From positions 46,393,154-46,457,153 of the forward strand of contig NC_084886.1 in NCBI RefSeq assembly GCF_958979055.1: a stretch of DNA of 64,000 bases, written 5' to 3'. The stretch comes from Alnus glutinosa (Eukaryota; Streptophyta; Magnoliopsida; Fagales; Betulaceae). Numbering within the stretch: position 1 is the stretch's first letter; each line of letters opens with the position of its first letter. Both the position numbers and the translations under genes were made by a program. Shown one piece after another: positions 24,846 through 37,000 of the stretch. The notes under the pieces were generated by a model. It ran no database searches and was not told the DNA's origin. It saw nothing but the letters and a program-made list of their open reading frames with translations.

Positions 24846-25391
24846 ATGGAGATCAGAGGCTTGCTTTCATGTTGCTTATTTGGAACTTTCCTCCTGATTT
24901 CCTCTGCTCCTTCCCTCTATTTCTCTCACTCAACCCATGAACTTTCCTCCCATCTTCTTGCTAGAAGCCTATTAAACAACACAATCCCACAGTATTTGAT
25001 ACCCCACAACGCTGTAAGAGCAAAGCTTGGGCTCCCTCCTCTTACATGGAGCAAAAAACTAGCCAATTACGCTTCTTGGTGGGCACACCAACGCCAAGGA
25101 GATTGTGCTTTGATTCATTCCAACAGCAACTACGGCGAAAATCTCTTCTGGGGAAGTGGGGAAGATTGGGAACCAGGTGATGCAGTTGAAGCATGGGCTG
25201 CCGAAAGAAGTTACTACAACCACAACACCAATTCTTGTACTCACGGCAAAGATTGCCTGCACTATACCCAGATTATTTGGAGGCAAAGCTTGAAGGTTGG
25301 TTGCGCAAAAGTCATATGTAGAAGTAAGGACACATTTATCACTTGTAACTATGATCCCCATGGTAATGTGATAGGTCAAAAACCTTTCTGA
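24846..25391 (+). CDS. Secreted CAP-domain protein, pathogenesis-related PR-1 family
   Basis: Intronless, 181 aa, as is usual for plant PR-1. Residues 1 to about 24 form a hydrophobic signal peptide. The CAP domain is residues about 47-181, with the cavity residues visible: His54 (PHNAVRAK), Glu98 (NYGENLFWGSG) and His139 (LHYTQIIW). The six conserved cysteines of mature PR-1 are present (87, 131, 137, 153, 158, 167), which would give three disulfides. PR-1 proteins are apoplastic, sequester sterols, and are induced in defence (family knowledge). The C-terminus CNYDPHGNVIGQKPF fits the CAPE peptide processing site, where an 11-residue peptide beginning PxGN is released, but it ends in Phe rather than the usual Tyr. 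The start is fixed by the signal peptide and the CT-rich leader. It could be a basal rather than salicylate-induced paralogue; the sequence cannot tell. Confidence 0.92.
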   Translation: MEIRGLLSCCLFGTFLLISSAPSLYFSHSTHELSSHLLARSLLNNTIPQYLIPHNAVRAKLGLPPLTWSKKLANYASWWAHQRQGDCALIHSNSNYGENLFWGSGEDWEPGDAVEAWAAERSYYNHNTNSCTHGKDCLHYTQIIWRQSLKVGCAKVICRSKDTFITCNYDPHGNVIGQKPF

Positions 25392-28071
25392 CGTGTTGTA
25401 TATAATGAGATGGGATTCATCATCTGTTTGGGTTTTATTCATAATTGTTTCATTTCTGTAGGGTAAATGCCTATTTTAGTTGTTGAAGAATATGTGAAAT
25501 TTAAATTAAGTTTTCCATTAAATTCGTGTTTGCATCAAACACAAGTAGAGGAGTGTTTGGCATGATAATGGAATGTAAAATGGGATCCGAATTCCTTGTT
25601 ACTCCTTATTTAAAGAAGAAGAGGGAGGGGGTAATAATAACAGGAGGCTGTGAGAGGGGCTCCCCTGCTTGAGTAGGAAGGCCCCTTAGATGGGCCCTCT
25701 GCTCGGATAAGAGAGCATTTCTCACATACCTCTGTCCAAAGAAGAGAGATAAGGGTAAGAGGAGAGATCCATAATTGTCGGGGATTCCGATCTTGTAAAA
25801 TGATATATTTTATGCCTTCTTGATTAAAAAGTTAATGAACCTTGTTTATAAATTAATTGTTAGTGTTGATATAAAAAACCAACAGTAGCCTTAAGCCCCC
25901 TTCTAGGGAGGGGTCGTCAGAAGGTCGTCGATCTAAAGACTAGAGGCACTTCAACGCCCAAGTCAATAAAACCTCAACTCTAGGAGAGTAAAGCTAGTAA
26001 GAGGTAAGAGAGTCTCTCTAAGCGTCGTAGTGCGTAAGAGATATATAGGAGAGTGCTTGGGGTTTAGGCTAGAAATGAGGTCATCTGTAGTGCATCCCAT
26101 TGGTCTTGGGTCTGGTGTGAATTTAACCATATATGCGTCTTTTTAGGCTTCTTCACGCTATTTTAGTCAAGCCTTAGAGGCCCGCCATATGTAATATGGT
26201 CCTCCAATTAGTAGCATATCCTATTACATTCTTTCTCCCAAAGCAAAGTGTTATGGAACATTCTAAAATAATTGTGTCCTTTTCTATAATTGCAATTGCT
26301 TATTATATATTTTTCAACATCACTTCTGATTTTTTTTTAAAAAAAAAATAAAAAGAAAAAGAAAAGAAGCAAAAGTCTAGTTAAAAGTCATACCAACCTC
26401 TAATAAACAACGAAGAACAATGTTAAAAAGATCATTATTCTTTTTATATCAAGAATTATGCCATTTACAACTTAGAAAATTGTTTTTGAGATGAAAAGAG
26501 TAGATAAAATCAATCATTAAGTTTGATATATGCTTCACTTAATGATTTACTTCGTTATTTAAAATTGAAAGAGATTACCATATGATCTCTTCATTTTAAA
26601 ATGTTCATCATCCAAAGTAGACCAGGGATGGCAATGGGGGTGAGAGAAAAATTATAGGTTGAGATTTATAAATATATATATACCAATTTTGGTGCTACAC
26701 TTTGTGTGACCTTATGACATTATTATACCCCTCTATCTTTTCATTTAATCTATGTTTTAGCAGACCTACCATTTAATTACATAACCTTTATATGTTTATT
26801 CTGTTCACCAAACATTAAAATGATCAAAGATTAAGAAGGATCTCATTTAGCAGTGTTCAAAAATCGACTTTTTCATATTTTCAAAGAGTAATCCTATATA
26901 TTATATTTTTATCCTACAATGCTAATCATATGGTTGGTTTAAACTGCCCCGTCAACATTGTGGAATAAAAATATAATAGATAGCATTACTCAAAGTCTCT
27001 CTCACATTCATTCACACACACACACAAAAGAAGTCAGCAACAAAATTAAGAATTTAGAGATGGGTAATTACATTATTTGGTTATAAAATAAACTTCAATC
27101 ATATTTTTCCTCGCTCTTTATGTTAAACCAAACTTTTAGCACTCCTTTTCAACACCTCGTTTTCGAAGCCCTTGTCTTTTTATTTCCTTTTAGACATCTT
27201 TTGCTTTGCTCTCGCAAATAAATTAAGAGACCCACCTTAGCATCTATGAGTATTTATCTTTTAAATTCCAAAAAAAATAAAGAGAAAAATCTGGTGATCC
27301 ACTTCCACGTCGTGGGTCTAGTGACCCACAGCGCGTGCGGTAACTAGACTCACGGCATGGCCGTGGGTCAAGGATTTATATACGTATATATATTATGGAG
27401 GGTATTGTTGCGATTTTTGCTTGTGAAATGAGGGCATTTGGTAGATCATCAGGGTACATTAACCAAATAGAAAAATTGGAAGGACATTGCAAATCGGGAG
27501 GCAGATTGAGGATGGTAAGTATAGTTTCCCCTGTTCACTTTTATGGACGACGAGCAAAGATTGCTGAAACATTGCATGAAATGTATAGTGAAGAAGAACT
27601 TCAAGATAAAAACAGAAATAATTAAACACCTTTCCTTTCCCAACCAAATACAACCTTTTCATATCCCAAACACAGAAATCTTGTTTTCATTTCCTGGTCA
27701 TGATACAGTGGCAAAACACTCGAGCCTCCACACAGTATACCCATAGAATACTTTCAAACACTGGAAACAAGTTAACCAACCAGGTCTTGACAATGATACA
27801 TTCTCTCAGCAAAAGATGTTGTCATTTCGACATCTCATTATTTATCATGGTCAGCAACAGCAACAACCACATATAAAGGCAGAGCCATGAAAGCAAGTTA
27901 TTTGGTGAAGTACTCGAAAAAAAAAGGGTAGACTTACGAGTTGAGAATGTGGGGTGAAGTAATGAAACAAGAACACCTTGTAGGAGCTCTAAAGTAGCTT
28001 GGCTTACTACTATCCTTCCCAAATTGCAAACACAGAAAATAACCACAGGTTAAGGATACTGCAAACCAAAC
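25392..28071. other. Intergenic region with decayed repeats
   Basis: Contains the PR-1 3' flank, a GC-richer block at about 25870-26230 that looks like a decayed LTR fragment without findable ends, a MITE at 26886, and the 3' flank of the scramblase gene (about 27620-28071). The short frame at 27395-27625 has no recognisable domain and is not called. Confidence 0.4.
26886..26991. mobile_element. 106-bp MITE
   Basis: Begins GAGTAATCCTATATATTATA and ends with the inverse form ..AGATAGCATTACTC. The inverted similarity continues inward through ATATTTTTATCC and CACAATG. An AAA triplet flanks both ends (possible 3-bp target duplication). Non-coding. Confidence 0.6.
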
Positions 28072-31000
28072 CTACTCACCAACTGCAACAAAAGGTAATC
28101 CCCTGATGACAAAAGAAACGCAAGAGCAAAATCAATAATCATTTCAACTCTCTTTCTCTCTCTTCTAGTACTTAGAAAACTTCTGGAGCTTCTATTTTGC
28201 TTGATGATTAACTCACGCATTCAACGGGATTTGAACTAATGAACTTATTCGTCTGACCTAAAGGTCACTGACCTGAGACAACTTCCGACACTATGGAAGG
28301 AAAAGAATAAAATTGCATTTCTAGGATAAAAGAGTGAACTGTTTAAGGAAATGACAAAATTTCAAAAACAGTTCAAAGATGAATAGCAGTTGAGGTGACC
28401 AATATGGACTAAATTCTAGATTCCTATAGTACATTCTACACCAGCACTAAGAACAAGCTTACCAGCCGCCGTGTCTTGAGAAATAGTCATTATCCAGTGA
28501 TATAGCAAGAGCAACAGCCACAGCTCTCTCTGACAGAGTCAGTGGACGGGCAACTTCCAACTCTTGTATCTGCCATCAAAGACAGCAGAATTAAGATTAT
28601 AAAAATGATTATATAATATATATAATTTTTTTTTCTAATGCGGTACTCTACCACTCTGGCCGGACCAGTCTTGGAGCTGGGATCAGAACTCCCAAACCGG
28701 ATCACGTACTGACCAGCATCAGTAAAGATCTGCATTTCATAGATTATAGCTCAAGATTAAATTGCCATATCAGTAGATAGTTCCTTTGGCAACCAAAATA
28801 AGTTCTGATATCTCAAATAAAGATAGATTGAAAACAGATATGATATAACCCAGAGGGCTAGATAGAGGCCTGTGAATGATGGAACACAACATGGCATGCG
28901 CCAACTCTGCTTTTAAGATCAGTAACAACTCAGTATCTAGTACTTCGACAAGGACAATTACATAACACATTTCCAATGGTCTGACTGCAACATGTATCAT
29001 AATTAATTACATCAGATTCACAGTAAGATGCTAATTCCATAATGATGTATGCTTCAAAATAAACCTTCCAAAAAACAGTACATTCGTCCAACAGCATTGA
29101 TCTTCACAACCCAAACATATCTCTTTTATCTCGGTCCTTATTCATTTTTGTAAGGTAATCTATACAAGGTAGTAAATAGAAGGGTGAAAACTTGGATATG
29201 GAATATTTTGAAGTGAACAATAGTAAAAAGCAAGGACCATCAAGAACTCTAAATACATGAGGTACACATGGTCTTATAGTAAGGAAAATAAAAAAGTTGT
29301 GCATTTTAACGATACTCATTTCTTAAAAACTTATTGCTGAAAAAGGGAATCATTCTTGCATTCAGAACTAGCTCACTATGATCTATGTGATCTATAAAAA
29401 TAAACTCCCACTGAACCACATTTTCGAGTATGTTGTGTGCTGCTTCCCCTCCCAGTCCACGAGATGAAACAATGCATGTACCAGGCAACATAAAATTAGA
29501 TGAAAAGTCACGCTGATATTTCTCCAGATATCTGTGAATATACCCATAATGATATATTCTCCTACTTCTCAAAGACTGTTATATAGTTTGGCATATTGAG
29601 AGTTTTTTGGTTTCGTCATTAAATTTGTGCCTATTGTGTGCTGCAACAATTTGATTAGCTTAGTCTAGGAACTAATGGATAAAAAATAAGCCAAAAAATA
29701 CCGGCTCTTTAAAATGAATGAAACTGCCACTGAAAAGAGAGACCAAATGGACCAAGAAAACCAACTGCACAGTGAATATTAATGTTTTGTAAAAAAAAAA
29801 GAAGAAGAAGAAGAAGAAGCTACCTCAAAGCCAAAACCCCTCCAGTCGCGATCTATCTCGGCAAGCACTTTCCCATCAATGTCTTTCAAAGTAAATGTCC
29901 AATTCCAGAAGCCAGGATTTTCAACCACTGCAAACTGATTCTTCCTGAAAATCAAATGATCTTAGGCTTGGAAATTTAGAAAGAAGCAAGACAAAGTCCA
30001 ACAACAGAACTTAAAACTCTAGACTGAAAAGAAAAAAATAATAGAGAGAAAGAAGTAATTGACCTCTACATGTGATGGTAATATACTATCAAACAAAGAA
30101 AGTAAAAGGGAACATATTTACACCCACCAGAAGCATCTTAGATTCTTAGTGCTGCACCCACTAAAAGCTAATCATACAAGTGGCATAACAAGGACTACAC
30201 GTAATTCACAACTGTGTACGACCTCAGAAAATATTTATACCCCCAAAAATGTTAAAAAAAGAAAAAGAAAAAGAAAAAAAGAAGAATGCAACAATAATAA
30301 CAACAATAAAAGGTCAGAGCATTCAGAAGCCAGGGAAAAATCCCCTAACGTTCCTATTTGAAGTACAAGAGAAGAATTTGAATTCATCCTAATCTTTCCT
30401 CTTCCTATAGAAGTAACTAGCCAATGGTTAAGTAGCTAACAATAAACATCAAGATTTTAAAGACTACGCGAACCTCCTCAAAGCAAGGCAGCTATAAAAT
30501 GCCTCATGAATTATAAAACTCAACATTGGTGGTCTTGCCATGAAAACTCCTCAGACATTATGCTAAAATTAAATGTACATCATCATATGACAAGTAGAGA
30601 GCTGTATACCAAAGTGCCAATACTTTCTATGGGGCAGGATGAATCAGCTTGTCATTTTAAATCATTTGTAAGTGACAACTAGTTTTTCTTCTGCTGTTTG
30701 ATTGTATAAAATAATTGTTTAACACGTGTTGTTTGTTTGTATCTCTTTATATATATTGAAACCTGTTTCTCTGTTGAACTGCCATCTTTTTTATTAAATC
30801 AAAGCATATCCACAAATATCACAAAATGCTTCTTTGTCAAGGGCCGCCCAGCCGTTGATGCTGCCGCCTATCAGATCTTCTGGTTTTAGTTCAGATCGTG
30901 CCAGAATTGACCCAAAAGCTGGAGTTTCGGATGTTCGTTTGCAGGTTGATGGGTCTTTGGATATGGGTATGCCTTCTAGCAAATTTCTCAGTGATGACAT

Positions 31001-34000
31001 GTCTGTTGCTCCACGTCTCAGCGTTGCAGATTTCATAGGAGGTCCTAAGGTCTTGGAGTGGGTGATAGCCCTTAGAGATGGGAAGAGAGTGTCGATTCCA
31101 AGTTTGAATCATGGGGTCCTTCTTCCTTCTCTTAGGAAGAGCAAGGGGGAAGGCAGTAGTACGAGACAAGAGCAAGAAACCGTGCAAACATCCCTATCAA
31201 CAGGTAGCGAAGCTTAGGACTGACAATTTTTTACACGACCAGCGAACCCGATAATAACTCAACACGAAATTAGCAAGTTAAGGTTTTGTATAATTGGGTT
31301 CAGGTCAATTCGGATCGCCCTGAATTAACTCATTTTTAATAAACAAATCAATCCCGGGTCTTAACTCATGGGTGACTCACATAACCCGTATAAATAAAAT
31401 TAATATTTTTTAAATTAAAAAACAAAACCCTAAAAGGCTAAAATTCATATAAATTCATTTTTAAAATTCATATATCATATAAATTTAAATTCCTTTTTTT
31501 TTTTTTTTTTCGCATTTAAATTTAAATTTATATGCATGTCAAAATGGGTCAAACGGATCATGTTTGGGTCAAGCTAACACGACCTATTTATTAAATGGAT
31601 TATGCGGGTCGGGTTGGTCAACCCAACACTCCATGTTTATTAAACAGGTCATGTTGAGTCACTCGCTTATTTAAATGGCTCGTGTCAGAGTTGAGGGGTT
31701 TGACTCGTTTAACTAAATGAGTCGTGTTCAAATCGACCGGAACCCGACACGCCAACATGAATTGCTAGCCCTAGTGAAGCTAATACATACCTAGATAGCT
31801 AATGTGGGGACGAGATGTCTGCTCTCTCGAACGCGGTTCTCTTTTTTGGGGAAGAGCCTAGGGACAGCGAACCATTGAATGTACATCCCCTTGTTATTGA
31901 AGAACCAGTTTTGCCTATATTAGATTCTTTAGATTGGGTGGTCCAGAAAGTAGAGATTTTCCATCGTTTTGTGGGGTTGTCTAGTGAGGGGTTTAAGGAT
32001 ATGAGTTGATGGCTTTATTCATTGCCATTGAAGCGAGTCGAAATCAAGACGGTTCGGCTAGTCCCTCTCTAGTTCTCTTTCTAAGCCAATTAACAGAAGG
32101 CACCATGAATTAAAGAGGTTAGCTTCTTCTAATAATTACAACCTTAAGGGAGGTCATTCTAGCAGAGGTAAAGGTTAAGGGGAGGGTTCCAACTGATTCT
32201 TCATGAAGCCTAAGATTTTGTCTTGGAATGTCTGAATGAATGGGATAAAATATTGAGGGCCATGAATCTCCTTAGAGAATAGAAGGCTGATATTGTTTGT
32301 TTACAAGAAACCAAATTGGAGCTTGTGTCAAGGGTTGTCCACAGTCTTTGGCGTTTACATCATGTGGATTGATGTTATTTGGGTTCGAGAGGGGCTTCTA
32401 CAGGGATCTTATTAATATGGGATGGGAGGGTGGTGGAGAAAATTAAGGAGTGTGTGGAGGCATTTTCTATTGCTTGCTCTTTTAGAAATGTCGATGACAA
32501 TTTTGTATGGGCTTTCACAGGTATATATGGTCCTAATATTCACAATGAATGAAGACTGCTATAGGATGAATTAGCTGGATTGATTAATTAGTGGAATTTA
32601 CCGTAGTGCACTATGGGTGATTTCAACATCACCCACTATCCATTCTTCCTCAATTATGTCAAATTTTTCTAAGTTCATATTTTCACAAGGTCTTATGGAT
32701 ATCCCTCCTGTAAGCGGAAACTTGACTAGGTCTAATAATTGTGATCATCTGCCGTGGTATAGAATTGACAAGTTCATTCTCTCTTCTGATTGGGAAGCCC
32801 AGTTTCTTGATGCTTCTCAGAGGAGGCTCTTTAAACTTTTATCGGATCTCGTTATTTCTTGATTGTGGTGTTACTTATCAAAAAAAAAGTTATTTCTTGA
32901 TTGTGGTGTTGTTGTAAGCAGGAGAAGGTATTTCAAGTTTGAGAATGTGGTTAAAATCAAAGGGTTTTGTGGAAAAAGGTGAAGCAATGGTGGACGTCTT
33001 ACAGCTTTCAAGGCTCCCCTAGTTTTGTCCAGGCAAGCAAACTAAAAGCTTTGAAAGTCGACTGGAAAAAATGGAATGAGAAGGTATTTGGCAAGGTGGT
33101 TCTTTTGGACAAACTCCGAGATCTTGATGTTATTGCAAAAGAAAGATCCTTATTTGAGGTTGGAAAGGTGAGAAAGGCTGACATTGCTAGTATCTTGGAG
33201 ATAATTACTCTATTGGAAAAAGTGAGTTGGAGCCAAAAATCAATGGCACTTTGTTTGAGAGAGGGAGACAAGAATACAATTTTTTTTCCACCTACTGGCC
33301 AATTCAACCAAAAGGAACAACTCCATTGAATCCTAAGTTTGTTAATGGTTCTACTTAATAAGGGAGCATATTTTGTAGTTTTACACTGATCTTTATTCAA
33401 AACAATTCAGTTGGCGGCCTAAATTGGATGGTCTTCCTTTTGAGGAGGTATTTGGCAATGTCAAGAAGTAGAAAAAGGTTCTTACGGACGAACTCCGAGA
33501 TCTTGATGTTATTTTTTATTTTATTTTTTTATAGATAAGCAAGCACATTTTATAAAAAGCGTAAGGCGCCCCTAAAGGCGAGATCCTTATCTAAGGTTGA
33601 AAGGTGAAGAAAGGCTAAGATTGCTACTATAGTAGTATGCTAGAGATGATAACTCTATTGGAAAAAATGAGTTGGAGACAAAAATTGAGGGCACTTTGGT
33701 TGAGAGAGGGAGACAAGAATACAAATTTTTTCCACCGAGTTGCCAATTTGAACAAAAGGAACAATTTCGTTGAATCCTTAGTTTGTTAATGATTCTGCAT
33801 CTTCAGACTCTTCAGAAATAAGGGAGCATATTATGCAGTTTTACACTTGTCTTTATTAAAAAACAATTTAGTTGGCAGCCTAAATTGGATGGTCTTCATT
33901 TTGATTAATTTGGTGCTAAGGAGGTTTTGCAGTTGGAAAGAGCGTTCGAGGAGAGTGAAGTATTTGAGGTGGTGAAAGTTTTGAACTGTGATAACGCCCT

Positions 34001-37000
34001 GGGCCCTAATAATTTTTCTGTGGCCTTCTTACAGTCTTATTGGGAGGTTCTTAAAGAAGATATCATGATTTTTTTTTTTTTTTTTTTTGTAAGTAGATAT
34101 CATGAATGTTTTTCATGACTTTCATACTCAAGGTAAGTTTGAAAGTAAGTCTCGATGCTATTTTTATTGCCCTTATTCCCAAGGAATATGGGGTGATGGA
34201 TATTAAGGAGTTTCGTCCTATTAGTCATGTGAGTGGCGTCCATAAAATTATCTCTAAAGTCCTACCTAACGAGCTGAAAACTGTGTTGGAAAAGGTTATT
34301 TCCAGGTCTTAGAATGCTTTTATCAAGGGGAGACAGATTTTAAACTCAATTCTTATTGCAAATGAATGCCTTGACAGTAGAATTATATCATAAAATCCAA
34401 GTGTGCTTTGTAAATTGAACCTAGATAAGGCTTATGATCATGTTAATTGTGATTTTTTGTTGTATTTGTTGAAGAGATGTGGCTTTGGAGAAAAATGGTG
34501 AGATTAGATAGCACATTGCATCACTATTATGTATTTCTTTGTGTTGATTAATGGAACTCCATCCAATTTCTTTAATAGCTCTCGGGGCCTAAGATAGAGG
34601 ATCCTCTTTCCTTTCTGCTCTTCGTTGTAGTCATAGAGGCTTTGAATAGAATGTCGTCTGCCACTGTGGATTAGGGGACTTTTATCAGGTTTTTTGGTGG
34701 GGTCCAGGAATAATGATGAGCTCCTAGTGGCTCATCTCTTATTTGCGGATGACACCCTATTTTTTTGTGAGGCAAATCCAGATCATCTCTGTCATTAACA
34801 ATGTCTTTTCTTATGCTTTTTTTAATTTGGCTAAATCATAGTTAGTTCTTGTTGGCGCCGTGGAAAATGTTGGAGGCTTGGCTAGTATCCTTGGTTGTAA
34901 CATGTCCTCCTTGCCTATGAAGTACCTCGGTCTTCTATTGGGGGCTTCCTTTAAGGCAAAATAAATCTAGGGTAGTAATATTGAAAAGATGGAACGTTGT
35001 TGGTGGGTTGGAAGGCTTTATTTGTCTAAGAGAGGTAGAATCACTTTGATTAAAAGAACTCTTTCCACTTTCCCTACTTATTATTTGTCTCTTTTTCCCA
35101 TCCTTGTTGAAATTGCTAACTACATCAAGAAACTTCAGCGGGTTTCTTGTGGGGTGGAGTCAGTGATGAGTTTAAATTCTAGCTAGTCAATTGCTCAAAC
35201 TCTGATTTCCTCAGACGTATTGGGGGTTAGAAACCTGTTTTTATTTAACTAACTCTCTTGGAAAAATGGTTATAGTGTTATGCCATGGAAAGGGAGTCTT
35301 TGTGGAGATCAGTGATGGAAGTTAAATATGATAGCATGTGGGGAGGGTGGTGTTCCAATGCGGTTTTTGGGTCCTACAGGGTTGGGGTGTGGAAAAACAT
35401 TAGGAGAGGGTGGGGGGTTTGCTCTAGATTGGTGATATTTGAGGTGGGAGATGGGTGTAAAATCAGGTTTTGACAAGATATGTAGTGTGGACATCAGACC
35501 TTGAAGGCAGCTTTCCCGCCGCTGTTAAGTATTGTGCGCTATATAGGAGGCCTCGGTGGCAGATCATGTGCAATTTTGTAACGACACTTTACAATGGAAT
35601 ATCATATCAATGCATGATTGGGAGGTGGAGGTGATCACTTCGTTCTTTAATTGTTTGTACATTCTTAGGTAAATTTGTTAGCTCCCTTCCAAAAGGAGGA
35701 CGTTCAAGGTCAGATCTTATTATCATGCACTTAACACCCCCCCCTAGCGTTCTTTGTTTGGACAGCAGCGTTAAGGAAGATTTTTAACCTTGGATAACCT
35801 AAGAAAGAGACACATCATAGTGATTAATTGGTGGATAAAGTGGATCATGCCCCAACAGGTAGTGAAGCTGTTGACTAGTTGGAAAGGTCGGTTGGTAGCC
35901 ACTGTAATATAGGACGGTTCCGTAATGCTTAATTTGGTGTGTTTGGAGAGAACACAATGCTTGAAACTTTTAAGATTGTGAGAGAACAGTGATAGAGTTT
36001 AAAGCTATCAAGTCTCTTCATCTTTGGATGGCTGCTTGTTCTCACTTTTCTAATTTTTTAGAATTTTTAGATTTGTGTTATCTCTTAAATACTCCTTGCG
36101 TACTTGGATTGCGTCTCTTTGTGCTTCTAATAAGATTGAATTACTTATAAATAAAAAATAAAAAATCTAATTGTAGGTCAGTGGTCCTTCAAAAAGTACA
36201 AAATATAGCTTCACATTGTAGTTTCTAGAAGATTCACACAGTAAAGTCATCTTCCCACAATATTCAAAAGTACTACTTTCTCCCATTCATGGCCAACATA
36301 GCAGATACTTAAAAAGCTAATTCGCTTAGAGCCACTTCCTGGCCTAGAAGATCTACCACTCCACAACCGTCTATCTTATGTGTCTATTTAAGAAAGCACC
36401 CCAAATAAAACCGCTGGGCTCCAAATCTTAACTGCAAATAAATTTAAAGGTACTAACCCTGATTTAATAAAGTACTTTGTAAAAGTAGTTCAGAAAATAC
36501 CATTACCCAAGGTACAAGTCATACACCCTCTTCCAAAGATGCCATCGTCTGTGAACCACACCAACTTCCTAGATAGGAACAGATTTTTCACATCACCGAC
36601 AGTCAAATTGCTGTTTAACATGCTCAAAACTTTATGTAGTATTGCAATAGCAAACAGCATAAACTTCTAATTGCCATACCTTACCATCAATCTCTGTGTA
36701 AATTGAGCTGGTTATCCACCAAAAAGGCCTACGAACCTGAACATGGTAAACAAAAACTTCAAGCCAACAGAATCTAAAGCCTCACATAGTTGCAAAAGAA
36801 TAATAAATCTCTACAAAGCCTCACCCTGAAGAGCTCATTACCCATCGAATCAGTTATATAAGCAACAAAAGGGCGCCTTAGCCGAAGCAACTGCAAAAGG
36901 CAAAACAAGCATTAGCAAGGAAAATTCCATACAAAAAATTAAATATCACAAGCATGCAAGCAAACTAAACCAGCATTCCAAAACAGCAAAGCTTTTAAGA

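Larger units (their letters stand above)
30790..36165 (+). mobile_element. Decayed LINE (L1-type) in scramblase intron 7, antisense to the gene
   Basis: Broken + strand frames read in L1 order. An ORF1-like part lies at 30834-31214 and 31815-32009. An APE-type endonuclease begins near 32215 ([25 protein letters not shown]). Reverse transcriptase runs about 33900-35200 ([31 protein letters not shown], and FADD at 34742-34753, then KYLGLLLG). A C-terminal zf-RVT-like part occupies 35285-35480 ([25 protein letters not shown]-like). An A-rich tail is near 36148-36168. Many stops and frameshifts make it inactive. It is split by an hAT MITE and carries an internal tandem duplication. Borders are approximate. 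Confidence 0.85.

Noticed and set aside
27395..27625. 76-codon + strand frame
   Set aside because: No domain recognised. The region is the 3' flank of the scramblase gene and no supporting exon was found.
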